Positions 33,052-43,437 of a stretch of DNA of 64,000 nucleotides are shown here, one piece after another. Numbering within the stretch: position 1 is the stretch's first letter; each line of letters begins with the position of its first letter. The position numbers were made by a program, and so were the translations under genes. The stretch spans positions 6,505,047 through 6,569,046 of the forward strand of contig NC_047066.1 of NCBI RefSeq assembly GCF_902459465.1, read 5' to 3'. The DNA is from Asterias rubens. Its lineage: Eukaryota > Echinodermata > Asteroidea > Forcipulatida > Asteriidae. Under the pieces are notes generated by a model. That model worked only from the letters and a program-made list of their open reading frames with translations, made no database searches and was not told the origin of the DNA.

Positions 33052-34186
33052 GTTGTTAAAAATTAAATCGACGCGGCAGCATGTGCGCGACGACTATTCC
33101 ATGGAGCAAAATGCACGACGACTGTTTTATTTAGCAAAATGCCAGCATTTATAAACCGGAGTAAAATAGGAGGACAAAGAAATAAGTAGAGACATATTTG
33201 TGTTTATTGATAGGTTTAAAGAAAGTCATACTAAAATAAACTTTAATTTATCAAAATCAGTCACACTTAATTATGGTGGAATTAATTTTGAACTTTGATT
33301 TTAATTTTGTTTTATCAATGTGCATCACTAGAATAAACACACGCTTTCATGGTTTTGCCGCAAACCCGACAATAACAACTTTTTCTTACTTACAAAACAA
33401 CACCATATTGGTTTCTTGGGTTTATCTTTACCTTGTTTAAAGGCAGTAGACACTATTGATAATTACTCAAAATAAATATTAGCATAAAACCTTACTTGGT
33501 AACGAGTAATGGGGAGAGGTTGATAGCATAAAACATTGTGAGAAACGGCTCCCTCTGAAGTGATGTGAGTTTTAAAGAAAGACTGAAGTTATTTTCCACG
33601 AATTTGATTTCGAGACCTCAGGTAGAATTTGAGGTCTCGAAATCAAGCATCTGAAAGCACACAACTTCAGGTGACAAGGGTGTTTTCCTTTCATTATTAT
33701 CTCGCAACTTCGACGACCAAATTGAGCTAAAATTTTCACAGGTTTGTTATTTTATGCATATGTTGAGATATACCAAGTGAGAAGACTGGTCTTTGACAAT
33801 TACTAAAAGTTTACAGTGCCTTTATGGAAACGAGAAAATAAAAACCAACCCTTTCGAAAAACAATGCTGTAAATATTAATTCATAAAACATAAAACTTTT
33901 ATTAATAACTTTAAAATCTTATCTTTGTTTACATTTCTATTGCTTTAGGGCCTAAACACATTGTTGAATAATTAATTTCGCGCGTCTTACCTGACCTATG
34001 GTCTATATATTTTGTACACCTATTTTTGTTTTTTTATTTTTACAAATTACAAACATATTAACAGGTGTTTTTCCCCAAAGCCTTGATTGATGTATTTTCT
34101 CACATTGTCGCGGATCACAATATTGTGTTTTGTTTGGTCCCATCATGGAAATAGTTGATGACCAAAATATACAGAAAGCAATGATA
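33052..34186. other. intergenic with MITE
   Basis: Upstream region of the coiled-coil gene. 33437-33828 is a full-length GGACAC-family MITE (AAAGGCAGTAGACAC ... ACAGTGCCTTTA) containing a GATTTCGAGACCTCA/TGAGGTCTCGAAATC hairpin. Otherwise nothing recognised. Confidence 0.6.
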
Positions 34187-34300
34187 TACAGTCTGATGGC
34201 ACTACCACTGTAAGATCCTCCCTTCCCACGTGAGTGCTTGATCAGCGTTTATCTCCGTAAGGTATCTCATCACGTTCAGCATCCCACTGATGCTCTCTTT
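34187..34300 (-). pseudogene. duplicated fragment of the dehydrogenase last exon
   Basis: About 110 bp match 39254-39369. On the - strand it is in frame: KESISGMLNVMRYLTEINAD, then QALTWEGRILQW and TAG. It lacks the first half of the exon and any clear splice acceptor. It lies 5 kb downstream of the real last exon, so it is a partial duplication; an alternative 3' exon is unlikely but testable. Confidence 0.75.
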
Positions 34301-35187
34301 GTTTTTGTTTTACAAGGAAGACCACACACAGAGGAAAGATTACACAACTTGTGTAAAATATTACCTGTTTTAGATGTAGTGGGCGAACACCATAACTATT
34401 AGGTAAAACTTTACCCAACAGGCGTTGGGTAATATCTTGCTTAATAGCTGTGTAAAAGTTTACATAAATATTGGGTAGTTTTCTTTACTGAATTGTTGGG
34501 TAAACCCACTCATGTAAAATATTACTTAATTGTGACGTAAGACTTTACCGCTTTACAATGTAAATAGTTGTGTAAAACTTTACATCAATATTGGGTATTT
34601 TTTTTTACTGAATTGCTGGGTATAAATCCACTCATGTAAAATAATTACTCAATTTTGAAGTATAGATTTTACCGATTTTTAATGTAAACTGTGTGCCTTT
34701 AAAACTGGTAATAATATACACAATGCTTGTGTTGAATACTAGCAAAGTGTTATTTCATGGAGTTTAGGGCTGTAATAAATGGACACATCATAAATACTGA
34801 GACTTGGCGACTACAACATGAATTTCAAGATAACAACTTTTTAATAAAAATTTAATGGTAATAATATTAACAATCCAAAACATCACATGTGCAAAATGGG
34901 GTTTTCTGTATGTTTCATAATCAGTCAACAATTTCAGTGAATTTAAAAAATTACAAAAAATCTACCTAATTGGCAAGGTCAGAATAAATACTTCCAGGCT
35001 AACACAGTTTAAACTGTAAGGTTGTTCCATAAATCAAAACTATCACAACTATCACATCTCTTATGATTTTGATACTTTATTGCAAACAATTTGTGCAAGA
35101 ACTTCTTTAACTACAATGCTTCTGGAATGGTCAAATTACATTAATTGGCAAGGTCAGAATAAATACTTCCAGGCTAACACAGCTTAA

Positions 35188-35363
35188 AGAAGAACTCCAA
35201 GGTCAAATTCAATTTTGGGTTTGAACAATTTGTATGGGGAATTATTGGTTTATCCTAATTGTCGCTAAGCAATCAAAACGGTGTTGAATTTGACATTTTG
35301 ACAAATTTGACAAAAACTGGAAGGGTATTGAATACAAATTTGAATTTGACCTTTGAGTTCCTA
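35188..35363. repeat. about 175-bp MITE with TTAA target
   Basis: Inverted ends AAGAACTCCAAGGTCAAATT / AATTTGACCTTTGAGTTCCT. The uninterrupted site in the first segment copy is CAGTTTAAACTG, so the insertion duplicated TTAA. The second copy is at 36252-36435. Confidence 0.8.
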
Positions 35364-35462
35364 TTTAAACTGTAAGGTTGTTCCATAAATCCAAACTATC
35401 ACAACTATCACATCTCTTATGATTTTGATACGTATTTGCAAACATTTTGTGCAAGAACTTTC

Positions 35463-36176
35463 ACTGCACCACCCGAGTTTCTGAAAACCAATTTTTCAAG
35501 ATTCTTGCAGTAAACAACTGGAATCGTAGTTCAATTTTTAACAGATAGCTTAATATTTATGCACAATTTTTTACCCTTTTGGTAATGTTTGTATAAAAGT
35601 ACAAGCTCCCATTGGGAACAATAATCAGCTCTCGAATATTTTTTTGTAAGGATAAAATGGACACAATAGCTTTTCAAGGCTTTTATCTGGCTCAATGCTC
35701 ATACTAATTAAATGCGAAGGCGTTAGTTTTCGACAATATCATCAATCATTAATGATGAATAAATACAGTTTCCTTTGTGCTTACTAATTAGTATGAGCTA
35801 AATTATTTCATCGAAGCTAATGACGATGAAATAATTTAGCTCATACCAATTAGTAAACACAAAGGAAACTGTATTTATTCATCATTAATATTGATATTGT
35901 CGAAAACTAACGCCTTCGCATTTAATTAGTTTGAGCATTGAGTCAGATTAAAGCCTTGAAAAGCTATTGTGTCTTTTATCCTTCCAAAAAAATATTCGAG
36001 AGCCGATTATTGTTCCCAATGGGAGCTTGTACTTTTATACAAACATTACCGAAGGGTAAAAAATTGTGCATAAATATTAAGCTATCTTTTAAAAATTGAA
36101 CTACGATTCCAGTTATTTACTGCAAGAATCTTGAAAAATTGGTTTTCAGAAACTCGGGCGGTGCAGGGACTAGAGG
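35463..36176. mobile_element. foldback element, piggyBac-like, two arms of about 350 bp
   Basis: A nearly perfect palindrome: the left arm from GCACCACCCGAGTTTCTG pairs with the right arm ending CAGAAACTCGGGCGGTGC, centred near 35817. The right end continues GGGACTAGAGGGTTAA, so in complement it starts TTAACCCTCTAGTCCC, typical of piggyBac-type termini. The undisturbed target (copies at 35100 and 36535) contains TTAA exactly there. The left tip (about 13 bp) is lost. No transposase. Confidence 0.8.
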
Positions 36177-38392
36177 GTTAACTACAATGCTTCTGGAATG
36201 GTCAAATTACATTAATTGGCAAGGTCAGAATAAATACTTCCAGGCTAACACAGCTTAAAGAAGAACTCCAAGGTAAAAATTCAATTTTGGGTTTGAACAA
36301 TTTGTATGGGGAATTATTGGTTTATCCTCATTGTCGCTAAGCAATCAAAACGGCGTTGAATTTGACATTTTGACAAATTTGACAAAACTGGAAGGGTGTT
36401 GAATACAAATTTGAATTTGACCTTTGAGTTCCTATTTAAACTGTAAGGTTGTTCCATAAATCCAAACTATCACAACTATCACATCTCTTATGATTTTGAT
36501 ACGTATTTGCAAACATTTTGTGCAAGAACTTCTTTAACTACAATGCTTATGGAATGGTCAACATTAATCAGATGCATCATGAGATGAACAGTAAGCCCTG
36601 AACTCTCGAATAGTGCTGCTCTTTACACCGCCTTTGAGTTCAAACACAACCAATTCAATGAACTCCCAAATGCCAGAACACTCCTCCTGGTAGCTCAAGT
36701 CGAAGACAAAATGTGTTTTGAAACACACATCCAGTGCTTTCACAAGGGATGACTGTTCAAATGCATTTGCTCAAAAATTACGAACACTTGCTGTGGAGCC
36801 AGTGCAGACCCACCTAATATCAGCATGGTTGCGATCTGGTGTCCCTGTTGATGTCTTTCAAATACTGGTCCAAACTTGTGTTTTCCTGCATAAAGGGGAA
36901 TAATATTAAACACAATAGGTTAAATTTCAATGGGGGTGCAGTACAAATTGTATGACACGTGTATATTGTCTGTAATGAACTTAAAGTATTGTAATATTAC
37001 AATTAAACCAATTTTGCTGTAAAATAATGATTTAATCTGATTGTCTTAAGGATGGGGTACACACAATGTCAGATTAAACCATTATTTTATATCAATAGTG
37101 GTTTAATTATCATATTACAACACTTATAGATCAATAGAGACAACGTTCCAGTACTGCAATGTATGTGCAATACAATTTGTACATGATGTACATGCACATA
37201 AATTTAAAAAAGTACAAATACAAATTGAAATAAAATAAAATAAATAAACAAATACATAGGGGCTTAAAAAATAAACAAATCAACAAAAGGTTCAATGATG
37301 GAGACTTGCAGTTCTGGAATAGTGATAGGATCCCAGGAGGAGAGATAATTTTGGTGCTATATATGCAATCCCACATAACAGTAGGCTACCTGAAAACTTT
37401 GATTTTTCTTGATCTTTATCTGATTTTTCTTTTTGTTCTTTTTCTTTCGTCCTTTTTTTTTGTGTGGGGGGGGGGGGGGTGAGATTTCTTGAATAATTCC
37501 TTTAACAGGTTAAAATAAACAAAGGGTAGATGTGTTTGTGCGATTCCCCTCTCCCAGAATTTGCATTTTAAGTCAGTTGTATCATTTGTCAGTATCTTGT
37601 AAAGACAAAATGTTGAAAAGTTATTTGATTGTTCTTCTGAACAAATGAGAGATTAAAGTTAGCCCAATCATTGGCCTGATGCACCGTGGCTGTATGCAGT
37701 GGTGGTGCTTTAACACAGTGGCGATGTACATGTGTACAATGGTCTTCAACGATGCATGCTGTACGTGTACTATGTGCACAATACGGGGACCATTGATCAG
37801 ACCTACGTATGTATTTGTGATATTCAAGTCACTGTTCAAAAGTGTTGTCAGTCAAAATATGACGTTCAACTGTCCCTTTATCTGTGCTAACTCGTGCTAA
37901 CGAGTCGTGTATAGTCTATCACTACAGATAATAACATCAATACAGAAATATGTTATAGTACTTACCTTCAAACGTCTCAACTAAATGAGGGAAGTTCCAC
38001 TCAAGAAGGTTTTTTTTTCATGAGATCCATTTCGTTACGTTGTGTGTGGTTGCAGAGCGCGACCCCAGCAGACAAGTCACACGCTGCGTATTTTGCACAA
38101 TACTTGAGTAAAATATCGTGGTTTACTAAACACCATGTAAACTTTTACAACCAGTTCAGTAAAATTTGCATAATATGTGTTTAAAGTTGCTAAGTTATGT
38201 AAACTATTAGTTTTACTAACTATTTGAGTAGTTTTTTATTTACACAAACATTTTGTTTAAATTTTTCATTAATTTTTACTTATGTTAAGTATTTTTTCAC
38301 TTAACACATTTAACATAACTTTTTTTTACCATTCTTTTTCTGAGTGCACCTACGGATACCTCACGATATACAAAACGTTAAATATTCTACAC

Positions 38393-38546
38393 ATAATGAA
38401 TGTTTATGAGTGCAATGGTGCAAATATGTTCATGAGTTGAAAGATGGAATGTTCTATTCAACGAGGCGTAGCCGAGTTGAATGGAACATTCCAGCTTTCA
38501 ACGAATGAACATATTCGCACCATTGCACGAATGAAAAACATTCATT
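38393..38546. repeat. inverted repeat with about 70-bp arms
   Basis: Arms ATGAATGTTTATGAGTGCAA ... and ... TTGCACGAATGAAAAACATT. The centre CAACGAGGCGTAGCCGAGTTG lies between ATTCT/ATGGAACATTCC blocks. Likely a small hairpin element. Confidence 0.75.
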
Positions 38547-38727
38547 ATTTGTTTTATATAACATCCAAGTAGATCTTTGTCATTTTGATTGAAAGATACA
38601 ACTTTCAAAACAAACAAAGCGTAGGCCTCCAATTTTTGACTGTAGAAGACGAATGCTAGTAATTTTACTAATATGCCTTGCTGCGTTACCGAAGACAACG
38701 CGCACGCAGTGATGTTTTTACTCAGCT

Positions 38728-38803
38728 TTTTCGTTCCATCCGAAAAGTACTATTGCACGCTGCCAGCGTGCAATGGTACTTTTCGGATGGAACGAAAAAG
38801 CAC
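38728..38803. repeat. near-perfect 76-bp palindrome
   Basis: Arms GCTTTTTCGTTCCATCCGAA and its complement, meeting at CACGCTG/CCAGCGTG; one mismatch seen (CTATTG versus CAATGG). Would extrude a strong cruciform. Confidence 0.85.
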
Positions 38804-39270
38804 GGTGAGTGACTCAGCGTGCAATGGTACTGTTATTTGCTATCACGTGACGGACAATCCTCCAATCAAATGGCAAGGATCTGCTTGGGTGTTATATAAA
38901 CAGACCTATGGTACAAGGACATCAGTAAACACAGGTGCATAACCGACTAATTATAAAAGAGTAGACACTGATACATTCGGCGTATATACAAGAAACATAA
39001 ACGAATTAGCGAAGCTAAGTTTTGCCGGGTCATTATATGAAAAGTGTTGTGGGATGCGGAGGGCGAACTATAGGGGAAAACAATATTTTAGTCCGCGAAA
39101 CCTGACTTATGAATTTAACAGGCTAGATTCCATTCTACAGTTAGTTCTTGGGAGTAAGAAGAATTAACATTCCTTCTTTAATTGTTTCGTGTACAGTTCA
39201 CCACCCCCACCCTTTCTGGTTTTGTTTGCGTGTACTGTTAGCCTGTATTTATGACAACAGTCTGACGGCA

Positions 39271-42200
39271 TTACCACGGCAATATCCTCCCTTCCCACGT
39301 GAGTGCTTGACCAGCGTTTATCTCCGTAAGATATCTCATGACGTTCAGCATCCCACTGATGCTCTCTTTGGGCGAGAGGATGGCAGTCTTGCCTCCCATG
39401 TCGGTCCGTACCCATCCTGTGTGCAGAGCTACTACGAGGATACCGGCAGGCGACAGGTCAAAGGTCATGCACTGGGTCAGCATGTGAAGTGCAGCCTATA
39501 ATTAAAAGGACAAGAAAAGGAAACAGAAAAAAATAATTTTAAGAAGACGGAGTAGCCCTCTGTAGAAATCCCCTTAAAACGACATTAAAAGAAAAGAAGA
39601 AGCAAAATGTAAGAAGATGTAGTCTATGGACTGACCCTATAAACATTACAAAGCTATAAGCCCGACGGTCTCTTATACTTTTTAAGTCTTAAAAACGATT
39701 TCAGCCTTAGGGACCACAAGCATCACAAAATTGTGCTTACTGGAAAAGGGTTACCAAAAAAGTATCATGTTAGATGCACATAGTTTGCTTGCTTTTCCCT
39801 TGCTGTTTTGCCACCTATAGGGCCTATTTCAGATATAGATATAGGCCTACTATACTTCTGCTTCGATGTTCATCGGAGATGCGGCCATCGTGACTGCGAC
39901 TCCCGGATAGGCATTGCAAGTCACAGCCGCAGGAACTTTCCAACCAAATCGGAGTAATTGCCTTTCAAGACGGATGGGGGCTGATATTCCCGGTGTCAAA
40001 TGCAATTATGTCCGCCATGCAATATTGTCCGCTCACTTTTGCACATGCAATCGTGTCCGGCGTTATGCAAAAACCGTCCGGCAGACATATATTTGCGCGC
40101 GTAAGCGAGCGTGCATGCACTGAACCTACAAAATTATGCAGCATGAATATTCACGTATTTTATGATTGCAGCGAATACCCAACGGCCGAACATTTCCCAT
40201 GTCATCCATGACATGCACTTTAAAATGGCGAACGTGTTCCGTTGACCAATGGCGTTTAATTTACTGCAAGGACGGTTTTGCATGGGGCGGACACAACTGC
40301 ATATGCAAATGTGTCCGGGCGGACACAATTGCAGTATGCAGCAGCGTCCGGGCGGACACAATTGCATATGCAAAACCGTACGGCAGACATTATTGCATAT
40401 GCAATAATGTCCTCCGGATAGTATTGCATAGAGGACATAATTGCATGCGATACCGGCCATTTAAACAAAATCAATTCATTTTACCACCGGCTCAATCCAT
40501 TTCGTTTGAAAGCGACAGTCAAAATAAATAGACCGCAAAGACTCATTCAAATTCGTAAAACCCAGCAGTAAGTTTTTTGCTGAAATTTGTTTGGAAAACG
40601 TAGTTGTTTAGGCCTACAAGACCAGGGCCCAATTTCATAGAGCTGCTAAGCACAAAAATTTGCTAAACATGAAATTTGTTCCTTGATAAAAACAGGACTA
40701 CCAACCAAATTTTCATGTGATTTTCAGGATAAGCTAACAACAGCTGAATACCAGTAACAAGCAATATGCAACACATGAAAATCTGGTTGGTAATCCTGTT
40801 TTTATGGAGGAAGAAATTTCATGCTAAGCAAATTTTTGTGCTTAGCAGCTCTATAAAATTGGGCCCAGAAGTTTGTTTAATTTATTGTCCGATCATACCT
40901 TGGTTGTTCTGTATGGGATATATTTACTGGATGTACATAGCTGCAATGAACCGAGTGCCGATGTGATATTAATGATGGCAGCTCGTTGGATGCTCAGATG
41001 GTGTGAGTTGATATCAGATTTTGCAGCTGCTCGTTTGAGGAGAGGAAGAAAGGCCTGGGGTGGAAGGGAGAAAGAATCATCAGTTGAAGTGAATAATTTC
41101 GTTTGTACAGCAGAGCAAAATGCTCACAAAACAGAACATTTTATAACTGTATAATTATTTAGATATCACGAGCAGTGACTATATAGTGGACCTCAGTTGA
41201 CTAGAGTGCAGATTATTTGAGCAAGCGCCATGAGCGCATGTTGGCAGATACCGGCGCTATAAATAAGACTTCGGTTATTATTAAAAAATATGTATCATTT
41301 GCTACTCAAAAATTACCGTTGCTTGTTCCTAAATAAGCCATTTACGTGTTAGATTTGAGTATTTTCGTGTACCATGACGTGCTTGATCACAAGTTACAAC
41401 TTTAATGCGAATTCATAAGACTAAAAAGACAGTTGCATGCTATTTCACATGATTCGGGGCATTAGCTTTTGCGTATTATAGTTTCCGTATTAAAATTTGA
41501 GCTAAATTGGTCATCGAAGTTGCGAGACTGATGAGAGAGAAAAAACACTCTTGTTGGACGAATTTGTGTGCTTTCAGATAGAAATAAAAAACTTCTAGCT
41601 AGAAGTCTTATTATTATTTTAGTGAGAAATTACATCTTTCTCAAAATCTATGTTAATATTTGTTTTGAGTAACTACCAAACATTATGTACCTTCCCATTA
41701 AGAGACGGCGAACACACACGTACACAATTTTAAATTATGGTGCCAAGGCTTTCTCATTATGGAGAATGCTATGCAAAAGTTTGCTCCGAACCAATTACAG
41801 CAACCGTCTCTATAGCATAAGGAATTCAAATGAAGCGGTCTAAACGTGTCATACTACATTAGTTTGTATTCAAATCTAACATCTTACTCAAAAAATTGCT
41901 TTCGGTTTCGTTACCTGTGTGACAGCCAGAGGTCCCATGACATTCACTTTATAGCTCTCCTCCATGTCTGCTAATGTAGTCGTCTCGGTGCCACCGAGGC
42001 GTAAAATGCCGGCATTGTTTATGAGAACTGCAAGTCCCTTCTCACCCACGGCTTTGTCGACCATCTCGACAGACTCTGTAAAGGTCGTCTCGTCAGAAAC
42101 ATCTTTTAGGACAGATAAAAAGTCATTCATCAGTAATTGGTTGATCAACTCGTTGTTAGAGTCGTGGGGACCAAAAAGGTGGCAAATCAACTATGTTTCT

Positions 42201-43437
42201 TACTTACACTTTTTTGTTGTCGTAAGTCTTTATTTGCATGATTTTGTTCTTTGAGATTTTGTTGTTACCAGGAAGACAGTTCCGTCAAAGGCATTTTGTT
42301 TTTTATTGTCGGAGCTAAGATCGAGCCTTCCTTTATACATTAACTTTTAGCCAATCACATTCACGTTTACACAAGCAGGGAGCGCACCTGTGTTATATAT
42401 TTTGACCAATCAAGAGGCTGTAATACAACAAAGCATAAAACCGAGAGGTGGCGCTCTTTGCATAAAATAACGTGAACTTATTGAACTGACAAAAAATCAT
42501 CCATTTTGTTTTCAATTTACCTAATTTGACGATCAGTAACGTTTGGTTATCCTTCGCCATTCGTTGCAATTCCTGTGGAAAGAGAGTGATACAAATGAAA
42601 ATCACAATAGGCCTCTGCCAACGATTGAGAAAGAGGGTTGCCTATATACCCCAAATGTCACCATTAACACAATATTTTTCTTTGTGCAGAAGTAGGCCTG
42701 CCCCCTAAAATCTTCCCAGTCCCGAAACTCCCAGAACACAATGGATACACGAAATGAGAAGGGTGGGCTGTACACGTAGCCAAAAAACGAGAAAAAGATT
42801 ATATTTCACGATTTACATGATGCACAAAGGTAAACGTGGCAGAAGGTTGGATGAACGCAGGGGGCGTTTATCGAGTTCGGTGCCATAGTAATGCTTGTCA
42901 TGCACTGACTCAGCCCTACCCTTCCGGCTAGTGACATTCCCAATGGGTGTTTTGAAAGGTCGATGTACACGGTTGTACACACAGTGAAGGTTACTTCCAG
43001 TCATAGAAAGCAACTGAACCAAAATAGCTTTTGAAACCACGCTTTACCGTTCAATATCATTCAAACAAAGCAGTTGAACCAATGGACACAGATATGATTT
43101 AGTTTAAATACTCGTTAACAAAACATTTCCCCCGTAATCTGTGTTTTTCAAGAAACAAACTTCGCGCGAAATTGTAGCGTTTCAAACAAGAATTCAGCTG
43201 TCTTACAACTAGACCTCACATCGACGTATGCACAAAATGCAAACAATATTCTTTACCAAATTATGCAAACTTAACGATAACTATGTAATTCTTCTACTTT
43301 GTTATGCTTACCATAGCATCTTCAGGCGTCCTGCATCCGGCGAACACGTGTTTCGGCGGCTCCCGCAACCGGAGCAACTGCCTCACGAATTCCAGTCCAA
43401 TCCCTCGATTTGCTCCGGTCACAAGCACAGAATGCAT
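39271..43437 (-). CDS. short-chain dehydrogenase/reductase, C-factor-like (248 aa)
   Basis: Five exons, all phase-consistent with GT-AG introns: 43437-43312, 42572-42521, 42102-41915, 41054-40899 and 39495-39271. The classical SDR plan is complete: N-terminal VLVTGANRGIGLEFV (NAD(P)-binding TGxxxGIG), KLDVSD adenine-site motif, LINNAGI, catalytic Ser in NITSALGS, Tyr and Lys in PYRTTK, then ALHTGWVRTDMGG. Length is normal. It resembles the animal proteins related to bacterial C-factor/CsgA, cytosolic NADP(H)-dependent oxidoreductases; the substrate cannot be told. The start is the first ATG, immediately before the Rossmann strand. A 470-bp and a 240-bp MITE lie in intron 4, the second only 32 bp from exon 4. 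The upstream neighbour is DDX52 on the same strand, 2.4 kb away. Confidence 0.92.
39989..40459. repeat. MITE built of palindromic iterons
   Basis: Ends CGGTGTCAAATGCAATTATG and CATAATTGCATGCGATACCG are inverted copies. Inside, TTGCATATGCAA and GGACACAATTGC/TGTCCG motifs alternate many times in both orientations, with a TGTCCGGGCGGACA palindrome twice. Lies in dehydrogenase intron 4. Confidence 0.75.
40625..40866. repeat. 242-bp MITE (GGGCCCAATTTCAT family)
   Basis: Perfect ends GGGCCCAATTTCATAGAGCT / TATAAAATTGGGCCC with long inverted arms (GCTAAGCACAAAAATTTGCT). An almost identical element is at 62417-62658; relatives at 58263, 59107, 51910 and 63425. Confidence 0.9.
41490..41695. repeat. 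MITE fragment (GGACAC family)
   Basis: TTGAGCTAAATTGGTCATCG, then TTTGTGTGCTTTCAGAT and a GACTTCTAGCTAGAAGTC-like hairpin, ending TTTGAGTAACTACC. Diverged member in dehydrogenase intron 3. Confidence 0.5.

Larger units (their letters stand above)
34970..36600. repeat. triplicated segment split by nested insertions
   Basis: Three copies of a segment (AATTGGCAAGGTCAG ... AACTGTAAGGTTGTTCC ... TGCAAGAACTTCTTTAACTA) begin near 34970, 35139 and 36209. Copies 2 and 3 contain a MITE that copy 1 lacks; the foldback element separates copies 2 and 3. Confidence 0.85.
34320..38345. repeat. composite AT-rich repeat region
   Basis: About 4 kb lies between the duplicated dehydrogenase fragment and the hairpins at 38.4 kb. 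Both edges are rich in GTAAA...TTTAC motifs: 34340-34680 holds about 2.5 units of a 120-bp repeat (GTGTAAAACTTTACAT, TACTGAATTGCTGGGTA), and 38090-38340 holds similar motifs. It could be the ends of one large transposon, but clean termini were not found. Inside: a triplicated segment, two small MITEs and a long foldback. A G-run lies at 37466-37479. No credible gene; the 61-codon frame at 36718 resembles nothing known. Confidence 0.5.

Noticed and set aside
36718-36903. 61-codon + strand frame in the composite repeat region
   Set aside because: No homology, no gene context, within transposon-like sequence.
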